NCBI GenBank assembly: GCA_012932295.1
Contig: JAAONU010000013.1
Location: 39,818,627-39,882,626 of the forward strand
Direction: 5' to 3'
Length of the DNA: 64,000 nucleotides
DNA from: Cyclina sinensis
Taxonomy: Eukaryota > Mollusca > Bivalvia > Venerida > Veneridae
The first letter of the stretch is position 1. Every line of letters begins with the position of its first letter. The translations under genes were made by a program, and so were the position numbers. Below, piece by piece: positions 11,786 to 19,991 of this stretch. The notes under the pieces are model-generated. The model worked only from the letters and a program-made list of their open reading frames with translations. It was not told the DNA's origin and made no database searches.

Positions 11786-12204
11786 CTGTAATTAATCGTA
11801 ATTATAGTCGAAAAACTAGTAGTAGCAGCAGTAGTTGTAGTTTAGTGCTTGTCTTAACATTTTGCCAAGGGGAAAGATCATTTTAGCATTTGTACAACTG
11901 ATTTCCCATAAACAGGTAGTTTTTAAGTAGTCAAAGTGACCCAGTTGTTCGTGTTTTTACCTAGTCGCACCGCAAACATCGGAGACAAATCAGTATTGTT
12001 TCGCACTTTCACACATTCACATGGACAAAAACATGACATGGTCCAACATTTTTTGAAGCTTCCGTCAATTACATAGCCGCTTACATAAAATACGTTTTGC
12101 TTTCTGAATTGAATCGATTAATTTCAATGAAGGTTTTAAAAGAAACAAAATGATACCGTCTAATGGAACTACAATAAATCATGCCACCGAACGAATTTGA
12201 TATC

Positions 12205-12300
12205 TTGAATGTACCTTTTAGCTCACCTAAACACATGGTGCTCGCATGAGCTATTGTGACTGGGCTTTGCCTGTAGTCCGTCATCAAAAGCTGGTTAATG
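12205..12300 (-). repeat. Dispersed bivalve repeat fragment (AGCTCACC...ATGGTGCTC)
   Basis: AGCTCACCTAAACACATGGT, then GAGCTATTGTGACTGGGC and GTAGTCCGTCATC, match a family I recall as widespread in bivalve genomes. Related ends occur at about 46,320-46,360 (TAGCTCACATGAGCATG, GGTGAGCTAAA) and 56,045. Confidence 0.5.
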
Positions 12301-12471
12301 AGCTTCTTAGAGCAAGGTTATTGATCCAGCCCTCATGAAACTTACTGAGTATGTTTGCACAGGTAATCAAAGGAAGACGTTTATAATACTCTATAAGCCT
12401 GAAGCTTGTTTTTTGTTTGTTTGTTTGTTTTTTCATATAAAATCTTAATTTAAATTGTTCAGAATGTTTAC

Positions 12472-12499
12472 CTTGTAAACCTCTAGAAAACACTGAAAC
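12472..12499 (-). CDS. Possible 28-nt micro-exon of the CARD gene
   Basis: On the minus strand a strong acceptor (GATTTTTTTTACACAG) and a donor (AAG|GTAAAC) bracket 28 bases. The frame entering the exon at 11785 stays open through it (FQCFLEVYK), with one base left at its 5' edge. Splice signals alone often arise by chance, so this is tentative. Confidence 0.3.
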
Positions 12500-13115
12500 C
12501 TGTGTAAAAAAAATCAGTCATAAAATGCGGTTAGTGTATGACATTGTAAAGACCGTTATGATCACGTATTAATAACCTATTCATGTTACATAGTAAGACT
12601 CTTGGTAATTCCTCGGACAACTGGGTCGCCTGGATCAAACTAAATAACCAGCTCAATTTTATGAAAATTTGTTCAAGCATCTTGTGAACATTCTATGCTC
12701 ACATTTTTGCCTGATCGCCAGGAAACACAATAAGAATGTGTGTTTTAACAACTTTGAAACTTAGATCAAATATCAAGTCGCTAGCTCAGATTACTGCAAA
12801 ACCATCTGAACATTCTAGCTGTCATATTTTGCCATGTCTTTGTGTAATTTGCTGAGAAACAATTTTAAATTTGATCATGTGAGATAAAAATCAAGTTCTC
12901 CTGTTTCAATTGTGGAAAATTTCGAAATAATTAAGAGGTCACGTTTTTCGGTCAAGCTTTCATTAAACTTGATCTGTTTGTTTTGTTCAGAAGGGTTTTA
13001 AAACTGAGTTTCTGTGAGTTCAAACTAGGAACCTGAACCGTGTAAACAGTCTTTGTTCTAAGAGGTGCAACTAAATAAATATTAATTCTGACACACCGTT
13101 AATGTTGCACATGTT
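12500..13115. other. Intergenic or intronic DNA, nothing recognised
   Basis: AT-rich sequence. No ORF, RNA or repeat can be supported. Confidence 0.4.
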
Positions 13116-13117
13116 TA

Positions 13118-13230
13118 AACTTGAAATTTCCATAACTGTGGGATTCAGTATTTCGGACAAACAGGACGTCTATTGAAAACACGATTTGGTCAACACTGTA
13201 CTAAAATTCTTTTTTTCGGAACATTAATTG
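13118..13230 (+). pseudogene. Remnant of a GIY-YIG nuclease domain (retroelement)
   Basis: In one plus frame the sequence reads FHNCGIQYFGQTGRLLKTRF then GQH. This matches the conserved start of the GIY-YIG endonuclease domain (CGIQYVGxTGR-LKxRxxxH) found at the C-terminus of Penelope-like retroelements and some other reverse-transcriptase proteins. Downstream the frame breaks repeatedly; fragments such as NPDYDIFELYVVEI in a shifted frame may be the next strand and helix. No reverse transcriptase is visible, so this is a decayed 3' fragment. The parent element is inferred. Confidence 0.5.
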
Positions 13231-14521
13231 ATGGCCTTACGAACTTGGTTTAAATGATAACATTTATCAAGAAGGCAACATATAAAAAATCCTGATTATG
13301 ACATTTTTGAATTATATGTAGTTGAAATACGAAAACGTAAATCGAGGTCGCATGGGAGTAAGATTAACGGTAACATCAAAAGAAAGTCACGTGTTCTTTG
13401 TTTAATTCATGATCTTCAAATTATTTTAAAACAATCTGGCAGAACGCTATGATTTTACGTTTGGCATCTATTTCTGTATCAAATCTGCAGAGACTGGATG
13501 AGGAAGTCGATGCTATTGTTCAAAGAACTCATTCACTTATTCGGTGATACGCTCAGCATGTTCTCCGACCACACATTGACTTGGAATCTAATAATCAAAG
13601 GCATTTCCTAAACATTGTTTTGTTACTACTAAGATATATGATAAAAGAGATGATTTTGATTTTTAATATTTCTAATTATCCATTTTCAGATGGCAATGTC
13701 CCATGCGCTACATCTTACGGTTCTATATTTTACAGCGTGGGCACTTTTCTGGAGCTTGTAACAATGTAAAAGATTTCAATGAACGCAATCTTTGAATAAC
13801 AGATAAAATTTTGAAATGAGTGTATCGGTACCACAAATTAAGAAAACTGTTTTGCAAGTTTTATCCCCTATACCCAGCTTTAATTCAAAAATACAATTGC
13901 AGTTTAAAAATCACTACTGCAACCCAGTGTTTATTGGAGATTTTATTCATAAATTGAAGAAAATAAAAAGCAATAATAATTTCTCCTCTTTATTTGTAAA
14001 ACCAAATCTGTAAATTCGAGAAGAAAGGCTACCAACAGGATATTCTGCAGCCCAGTTTGGTGATTAACCCTTCTAAAGTTGATCGCTTTGCTTACATCTT
14101 TAGCTTTGAGTTAATGGCGGTTTCTAGAGAAATATTTAATAGAACGTAGAAACTCGATCAGTCTCCGGGTCTAGGTCATTGAGTACCTATCCTTTTCACT
14201 CTACTACGCCATTAGCTTTTTATGTGTTCTTTTATGTTTTACATGTTTGTGTGCTTATGCAAGCAACATTGTAGAGTTGATGGGTGGGTTGAAATTAATT
14301 CACAAAGACAACGTGTTCTTGTTTCTTCTAATGATAACCTGTTGAGGCAAGTGTAAGGTTTGTGCACCCTAGAACCTGGTTTAAACCCCCAGTAGCATAT
14401 ATTTTGCCACTGACCATACCTAGGCGGTGACACCTAGGGTTCTGAATTTCCTTAATTGTTTATGGTGTCTCCCTTTTGTTAAATTGATAAGTAAATGAAT
14501 TTAGATTATATTTTCTTCTAC
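13231..14521. other. Intergenic DNA with decayed repeat character
   Basis: No intact gene. The first 300 bases probably continue the degraded retroelement. A segment at about 14,240-14,440 (minus frame of 64 codons) looks like an interspersed repeat rather than a gene. Confidence 0.4.
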
Positions 14522-14687
14522 CTTTTGACTGTGTAGAGAAGCTGTGGTTTTGACTGTGTAGAGAAGCTGTGGTTTTTGACTGTGTAGAGAAGCTGTGGTT
14601 TTGACTGTGTAGAGAAGCTGTGGTTTTGACTGTGTAGAGAAGCTGTGGTTTTGACTGTGTAGAAAAGCTGTGGCTTTGACTGTGGTT
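14522..14687. repeat. Minisatellite, 25-26 bp unit, about 6.5 copies
   Basis: Tandem copies of TTTTGACTGTGTAGAGAAGC followed by TGTGG. One-base length differences between units open two overlapping minus-strand frames full of HSQNHSFSTQSK-like repeats, which are artefacts of the array. Confidence 0.95.
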
Positions 14688-14849
14688 TTTCCTGATATGT
14701 TCAGAGGATTTGTCATATTTAAACTGATCTATTTCTATCATTCTTTTGCGATTTACGTGAAGTTAGTGTGATCGGCAATCAAAGTTCGGCATTCAATGTA
14801 CACCTCTGAATCAGCATTCCGCTATGCATTAGCAGATAATATTATATGT

Positions 14850-14982
14850 TATTTGGGTTTTTAAGTGATATATGTGGATATATTACCTGCTAAGATTTTA
14901 TATCACCCGAGCCGTTAGGCGAGGGTGATATTTTATCTTGGCAGGTAATATATCCACATATATAACGAAAAAACCCAAATAA
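14850..14982. mobile_element. Palindromic MITE, copy 1
   Basis: A near-perfect palindrome of about 133 bp. The left arm reads TTATTTGGGTTTTTAAGTGA, then TATATGTGGATATATTACC; the right arm mirrors it as GGTAATATATCCACATATAT to AAAACCCAAATAA. A second, inner palindrome (ATATCACCC...GGGTGATAT around GAGCCGTTAGGCGAG) occupies the centre. It has no coding capacity. A second copy lies at 15,930-16,063. Confidence 0.85.
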
Positions 14983-14990
14983 TAATTTCA

Positions 14991-15661
14991 TTACCCTTCC
15001 CCAGCCGAGTAAGACGATTTAAAAAAATCATTGCTGTGTCAAATGAAACGTCGAAATAAGATTCCCTTTAGGGTACCCCTTCACCGCAAAATGACGTCAC
15101 AGCATAATTTGTGCTGGCGAAATGCGGTATTTTCCCAGAAGTGATAATTATGTTTTTTTGAATATTGAATTTATATCTTTAATGAAAGCCATAAATTGGG
15201 GTTAATATATCCGCGCATTCAGTACAGATTATTTTCTTTATTTTTTAAATTTTTATTTCAATAGTTCGTCTGTAGATCTACATGAAGTTTTTGCTTTTGT
15301 ACCTTACGAATGTAAACAAGAGAAAAGGGGTAGTCTGTTAAGGACACTTTTTTGTAGTTAATATCACGGTTTGGCCAGGTCATATTTGTTTCAAATACTG
15401 ATGAGAATATTTATCATTACTCTATTTTGGTAAATATATTTTTTTTGACAATTAAAAAGTGTTTGTATATCGGAATTTACACTTTACAATATCGAACCGT
15501 ACGCGCATCGTCACAGCGCATGTTGTTTCCAACGTTTACAAAATGGGGTACCAAAAGGGGAAAATTAATGTGTATATTACCTGTCTGGCTCGGTTATATC
15601 AATTTCTTTCGGCGGATCAATGGCCAATCAAAAAGGAGAAAAAAATCTGGAAGGGTAATAA
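14991..15661. mobile_element. 0.67-kb element X, copy 1 (TTACCCTTCC termini)
   Basis: It starts TTACCCTTCCCCAGCCGAG and ends TCTGGAAGGGTAA, giving a 10-bp terminal inverted repeat. A second copy, in the same orientation and about 90 percent alike by eye, lies at 23,062-23,697. Both copies are followed directly by an array of GAATGTAGAGCTG-type minisatellite. It has no coding capacity. The core-plus-tandem-array layout recalls non-autonomous Helentron-type elements of bivalves (pearl/CvA), but the short inverted termini also fit a DNA transposon. Confidence 0.6.
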
Positions 15662-15689
15662 AATAATATACAGTTTTGCAATCGGCATT

Positions 15690-15925
15690 CAGCTTTACAT
15701 TCAAATACAATATTCTTAAACGTAGAGCTATGCAACCGACGTTCAGCTCTGCATTTAGCGAATGTAGAGCTGTATAATTGACATTTAGCTCTATGTAATC
15801 AAGATACAATATCCCTGAATGTAGGACTATGCAATCGAAGTTCAGCGGTGATTTCAGAATGTAGAGCTATGCAATCGACGTTCAGCTGTGTATTCAGCGA
15901 ATGCGAAGCTGTGCAATCAACATTG
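15690..15925. repeat. Short array of hairpin minisatellite units after element X copy 1
   Basis: About four degenerate units with the words AATGTAGAGCTATGCAATCG and TTCAGCTCTGCATT. This is the same family as the larger array at 23,700-24,790. Confidence 0.75.
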
Positions 15926-15929
15926 TATG

Positions 15930-16063
15930 TTATCTGGGTTTTTGAGTGATATATGTGGATATATTACCTGCCAAAATTTTATATCACCCGAGCCGTTAGT
16001 CGAGGGCTATATTTTATCTTGGCAGGTAATATATCCGCATATATCACTCAAAAACCCAAATAA
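15930..16063. mobile_element. Palindromic MITE, copy 2
   Basis: Same double palindrome as 14,850-14,982, here with arms TTATCTGGGTTTTTGAGTGA and CACTCAAAAACCCAAATAA. The arms remain nearly fully complementary despite base changes, so the insertion is fairly recent or the arms are kept alike by conversion. Confidence 0.85.
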
Positions 16064-16075
16064 TAATTCCATTAC

Positions 16076-16141
16076 CCTAGTAGGTATAAAATGGGGGGAG
16101 GGGGGAAGAACCTGAAAAAGGGGCAAAGAACCTGGGGCAAA
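16076..16141. repeat. GGGGCAAAGAACC minisatellite remnant
   Basis: AGTAGGTATAAA, a G-rich tract, GAAGAACCTGAAAAAGGGGC, then AAAGAACCTGGGGCAAAG. This is the inverted counterpart of the longer array at 22,855-23,060, so the long-TIR element is bracketed by opposed copies of one minisatellite. Confidence 0.8.
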
Positions 16142-17184
16142 GATATCATTTCTGGCTAGCCCAAAAGAAAGTAAAGTTTTACTTTCTTAAACAAATAACA
16201 ATAACAAACAACAAGGTTTTATGATCAAATATAATACAAACTTGAAAGTCACCGCATTTTTTATTGTACGTAAACGTTTAATATGTTATGTAGTAAAAAC
16301 AAGGTTCACCATAGATCCACTGTACAGATATTTATCACACTTGAACATCCAGGATTTTTCAAATGTGAATTAACATACAGGAAACACATTCTTTTGTGAC
16401 GTCCTTCACTTACTGTAAACACAGTCTCGTGATGTAGATGATAACTTCAGTCTTTAGGGTAAAAAGATCCACCATTTATCTGTAATATAAGACCGACCAA
16501 CTGCTCAAAAAGGTGGTTTTAAATCAATGATTTTCGAGTTAAAAATCATTAATTGAAAAAAAAATTGTGTGTAAGCGTTCTTACATTCTTTTGTTTGTGT
16601 ACATATTAATTAAATTGGATTAGAAGAAATAAAAAGGATAGGGATTCGTAACTTAAATACAAACGAATCTAGTTTTTCAGTAATTTTAAATGAAATTATA
16701 AACTACTTAACACTTACCTGGCTGACGTTTTCCCCGTGTATATCCACTATCGATTAAAGACAATAAACTAGTAAACATAAATTATCTATATATTTTAAAC
16801 AAAATCTAAGTCTAAATTATCTATATATTTTAAACAAAATCTAAGTCGGGCATAATGTTTAACGTCTATATGAGGAAATGTTTTATTCCATATTAAGTGA
16901 ACGTTAACCTCTGTTAACCAAGAGAGAAACTTATTCAAAGCATCCACCAGCAGCGTAAAAAGGTGTGTATTTGATAAAAGATATTTAAACCTTATTTAAA
17001 CTGGGTCAGGTAATAAAGGAATATTTTGTTACCATGGAGATCGCTTGCTTAAAAGTAGATATCAATTATTCTGTTAAGGTGTTGTTGTTTTTTTTTTACA
17101 GAGTTGAACTATTCGGTGTATCTTACAAGTTTAAATACGGGTAAAACGTAAGGTGCGTGGGCAAAAAAAAATTGTGTCGCAAAA

Positions 17185-17192
17185 TATAAAAG
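17185..17192 (+). promoter_or_regulatory. TATA box in left arm
   Basis: TATAAAAG, in AAAATATAAAAGTGTAC. The same word is kept in the right arm (20,803-20,810, minus) and in the third partial copy (19,545-19,552, plus). It lies about 350 bases before the ATG, so either the leader is long or an upstream intron exists. Confidence 0.5.
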
Positions 17193-17539
17193 TGTACATC
17201 GACAGGAATTTGCTTCTCATGTTCTGGTCGATCCCATTATTGTAAAGGGGTATTGGTTAATGAAAGCCAGAGATTAATTGCGCAAAATTATTTAAAGGTT
17301 ACCAAACCTTCGTTACGTTTTATACTGCCAATTTCGATGTAAGAAATGCGATTACTTTTTCCTGTCTTGGAAAAATATGCTGCATTATTTAAGAACGTGG
17401 CATACTTCCACTTATTATTCAAACATATACGTGTGCTGCGATAACGCGTTTGAGGACAGAAGAACATTTCTTACGCACTTGAAACATATTCTAGGAACGA
17501 AAATTAAAGACTAAATGTAACAGTCGCAAAACGATATAT

Positions 17540-17977
17540 ATGTTGAATGACACATCCACAAGTTCATTGAATGTTAAGATGTCAAGACGTAAAGACCTAC
17601 ATTTAAGGGAAATGGGTATATTCGATTCGCAAGATAAAAGGGGCACAAAACTTAAACGGAGTGCCCTTCGACAAATTCAGGTACCGCGTTCAGAAATGTA
17701 TTTACGGATGATTCTACCGGCAGAGCAGACAACAGCTATAGCCAGGAGTATGCTGGAACGTCAGTTAAAACCTAAGCGGACTTTAATTGACTTGAAATTA
17801 CAAAGAATGAAAGAAGCCAATGCAAAAAAGAAGCGCACAGTCTCTAGAGAAAAGTCAGCAGGTGCCCATAACAAAAGTAAGAAACCTAGAGAAGAGGCGA
17901 CCTCTAGTGGAAAAAAGACAAAACAGAACTCAGAGAAAGCGGGTGATATTGTCACTATCGGACAGGTATTAAAGTGA
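17540..17977 (+). CDS. Basic protein ORF in the left inverted repeat
   Basis: 145 codons. The N-terminal third (residues 1-50) is polar, with SRRKDLHLREMGIFDSQDKR and a KRSALRQIQVPRSEM stretch. The middle (52-75, YLRMILPAEQTTAIARSMLE) is predicted helical. From about residue 78 it is a very basic tail with KPKRTLIDLKLQRMKEANAK, KKKR and KKPRE, typical of a nuclear or DNA-binding protein. I do not recognise the family. Its twin on the minus strand at 20,015-20,455 differs at about ten of 138 positions, mostly conservative, so the coding frame seems to have been maintained. An 8-base difference near the end (CTATCGGA present here) gives the two copies different C-termini. The start was chosen as the first ATG in both copies. 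A role in genome packaging or transcription is only a guess. Confidence 0.55.
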   Translation: MLNDTSTSSLNVKMSRRKDLHLREMGIFDSQDKRGTKLKRSALRQIQVPRSEMYLRMILPAEQTTAIARSMLERQLKPKRTLIDLKLQRMKEANAKKKRTVSREKSAGAHNKSKKPREEATSSGKKTKQNSEKAGDIVTIGQVLK

Positions 17978-18025
17978 AGACACTTTTAACTACGTTCTCA
18001 TTACCTCTTTGGAAGTTGCCTTACA

Positions 18026-18625
18026 ATGTTTGAGTGTGACATCTGTTCCAAAAGTTTTGGAAGAAGGGATAATATGTTGCGACATAAAAACAAAATGCAA
18101 TCAATGGAGGATTCCGATGACGGCGAAATGTCTGATGGCTCTGTTAAAGAGGACATTTTTGGTTTTGTTGATGAAAACAAGTATGATAAGAGTGGCGATG
18201 ACTTGCCAGTCACCGCTGGAGCTACCTCAGAAGCTGATCCTTGGCAAGACATTGTAGATGAGGCATTTTAAGAGTGTCAGTCGCAGAACGAAGACGAAGT
18301 GCGTGAGCTTATGGAAGATGATAGTGACCTTAGCGAGGGGGGAGCGAAAGAAGATGTCTTTGAGGATATGAGGAGCACTTACAGGAAAGCCTTAATGAAC
18401 ATATTCCACACCAAACTGATGTGGTTTGATGCCATGAAACGAGATCCTGTCTATAAAGCAATAAAGCAGACAGTTACTCAACTCATTGACACAGAGGACT
18501 ATCAACCCACAGAAGCCATAAAATATGCTGTTCTGAAACGCAGATTTCTTTTTGATAAAGTGCTTGACAATTACACCATTCCTGATTTGGAAGAAGAGTA
18601 TATGGAAGAAAGTAAAAAAAAGTGA
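18026..18625 (+). pseudogene. Zinc-finger ORF of the element, interrupted by one stop
   Basis: The frame opens at 18,026 with FECDICSKSFGRRDNMLRHK, a C2H2 finger in which the two Cys, the Phe/Leu core and the first His are present, but the second His is replaced (HKNKM instead of HxxxH). An acidic linker and DPWQDIVDEAF follow. A TAA at 18,269-18,271 then interrupts, and the same frame continues at once through an acidic helix (residues of ELMEDDSDLSEGG) into a helical domain with RSTYRKALMNIFHTKLMWFD, DPVYKAIKQTV and KYAVLKRRFLFDKVLD, ending at 18,625. C2H2 plus acidic plus YRK...L.WF...RDPV...KRRFL is an architecture I recall from Polinton/adinto-like elements of molluscs and cnidarians. 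The single stop makes this copy probably inactive unless it is read through. Confidence 0.55.
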
Positions 18626-18635
18626 GAAAAATAGA

Positions 18636-18992
18636 ATGGAACGGTCAATTGTGTTTCGAGAACTAAATTATTTGAGAACCTTAAACAATGCAGCAACAAG
18701 GGCCAGGCATCATTTGCTACAAAACATTACTGCGAGACAAATAGAGGCCATCGCTGAAATCATGAGAAGATTAGCTGCAGGATCTATCACATTATTACTA
18801 CGCGACATTCCAGTATTTGCAGATGAAAGATTGCTAATCCGGACCTTAGCTTCAGGCCGCGTCAGCCGAATGAGAAAAAAAACTTTGTTAATTCGAAATC
18901 GCAATCTACTTTCAATACTATTGAGGAGCGACTATATTTTTCAAACAAAAGCAGCGGAGATTAGAGAAATAATATACCTTGGAGAGGAATAG
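18636..18992 (+). CDS. Small helical basic ORF of the element
   Basis: 118 codons from the ATG at 18,636, ten bases after the previous stop; the frame is open further upstream, but that part overlaps the preceding ORF. The sequence shows RELNYLRTLNNAATRARHHL, QIEAIAEIMRRLAAGSITLL, DERLLIRTLASGRVSRMRKK and LLSILLRSDYIF. The layout is a series of short helices, a Leu-rich repeat of basic residues, then a hydrophobic C-terminal helix. It resembles the small L-rich, K/R-rich core-like protein found in many adintovirus/Polinton and related DNA-virus gene clusters. An AATAAA 149 bases after the stop would serve as a polyA signal. The frame is intact. Function in this element is unknown; a virion-core or membrane-active role is inference from that resemblance. 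Confidence 0.5.
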   Translation: MERSIVFRELNYLRTLNNAATRARHHLLQNITARQIEAIAEIMRRLAAGSITLLLRDIPVFADERLLIRTLASGRVSRMRKKTLLIRNRNLLSILLRSDYIFQTKAAEIREIIYLGEE

Positions 18993-19140
18993 AAGCACAC
19001 GCACCTAACATAATTGCTTACATGAACAGTTATATATCATAAACCTATATTTTACTTCTTTGTAAGCCTCTCTTATAACATTATGATTGGTGCTTACTGA
19101 TACATGTATGTTTCAGAAATGTTAAGTGGTGTCTACGCAA

Positions 19141-19146
19141 AATAAA
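19141..19146 (+). terminator. Polyadenylation signal after the element ORFs
   Basis: AATAAA in GCAAAATAAAGAAAG, 149 bases past the stop at 18,992. Confidence 0.5.
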
Positions 19147-19387
19147 GAAAGTATATGTACTCTACGTGTTGTGTTATTCTTACTGTTGTTAAAAGACTAA
19201 TCCTTATTTACTTTTCATATTTATACATGAAAAAATATTTATCAGAGGTAATAAGCGTAAGGTTTACATGTCAATCAGAAATGAATTTTAAACGGCTGTT
19301 AACGTTAACATAATTTATTTTATAACTCATGACCGAGACACAAATGCGCGGGGTATAACGCTGTATTGATAAAATCTACTTTCCGTC

Positions 19388-19693
19388 TTGCTTAACAAGT
19401 ACATATCAACTATTCTGTTTAGGTGGGTTTTTTTTTTTTTGTTTTTTTTGTTTTTTTACAGAGTTGAACCATTCGGTGTATCATACAATTTTAAATACGG
19501 GTAAAACATAAGGTGCGTGGGCAAAAAATGATTGTGTCGCATAATATAAAAGTGTACACCTACAGGAATTTGCTGCTCATATTCTGGTCGATCCCATTAT
19601 TGTGAAGGGGTCTTGGTTATTGAAAGCCAGAGATTAATTGCACAAAATTATTTAAAGGTTACCATATGTACTTCATTACGTATTATATTGCCA
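19388..19693 (+). repeat. Third, direct partial copy of the arm promoter region
   Basis: CTTGCTTAACAAGTACATAT through AGAGTTGAACCATTCGGTGT, TATAAAAG and AAAGGTTACCATATG correspond to 17,044-17,340. It is more diverged than the two arms are from each other. It stops before the basic-protein ORF. Confidence 0.85.
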
Positions 19694-19740
19694 CATCCAG
19701 CCAAGCCTTTCCCTTTTTAAGAGGAAACTTTGTTATCAAA

Positions 19741-19915
19741 TGAGTGAAAAGGAGTGCAAAAGGAAGCATGGGGGTGAAAGAGGAGGCATGAGGAGTGAAA
19801 GAGGAGGCATGAGGATTGAAAGAAGAGGCATGATGAGTGAAAGAGGAGGCATGAGGAGTGAAAGAGGAGACATGGGGAGTGAAAGAGGAGGCATGAGGAG
19901 GGAGAGAGAGATATG
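19741..19915. repeat. Minisatellite, about 21-bp unit (GAGTGAAAGAGGAGGCATGA)
   Basis: About eight units. A reverse-complement piece (CTCCTCTTTCACTCCTCATG) follows at 19,971-19,991 against the right arm, forming a potential hairpin. Confidence 0.9.
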
Positions 19916-19991
19916 AACGTTAGCATAATGGAAGTTGGGTAAGTGAATAGATTAAACTCACGTGATCATGACTCCTCTTTCACTCCTCATG

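Larger units (their letters stand above)
16142..18013 (+). repeat. Left terminal inverted repeat (1.87 kb)
   Basis: It matches the reverse complement of 19,992-21,866 from GATATCATTTC to CATTACCTCTTTGG. It contains a local duplication of AAATTATCTATATATTTTAA (about 16,780-16,850) that is also present in the right arm, so the duplication predates arm copying. Confidence 0.9.

Noticed and set aside
14522..14687. CRISPR-like array
   Set aside because: Units are contiguous without unique spacers, and the DNA is animal.
14460..14741. Two overlapping minus frames with HSQNHSFSTQSK repeats
   Set aside because: Products of the 25-26 bp minisatellite.
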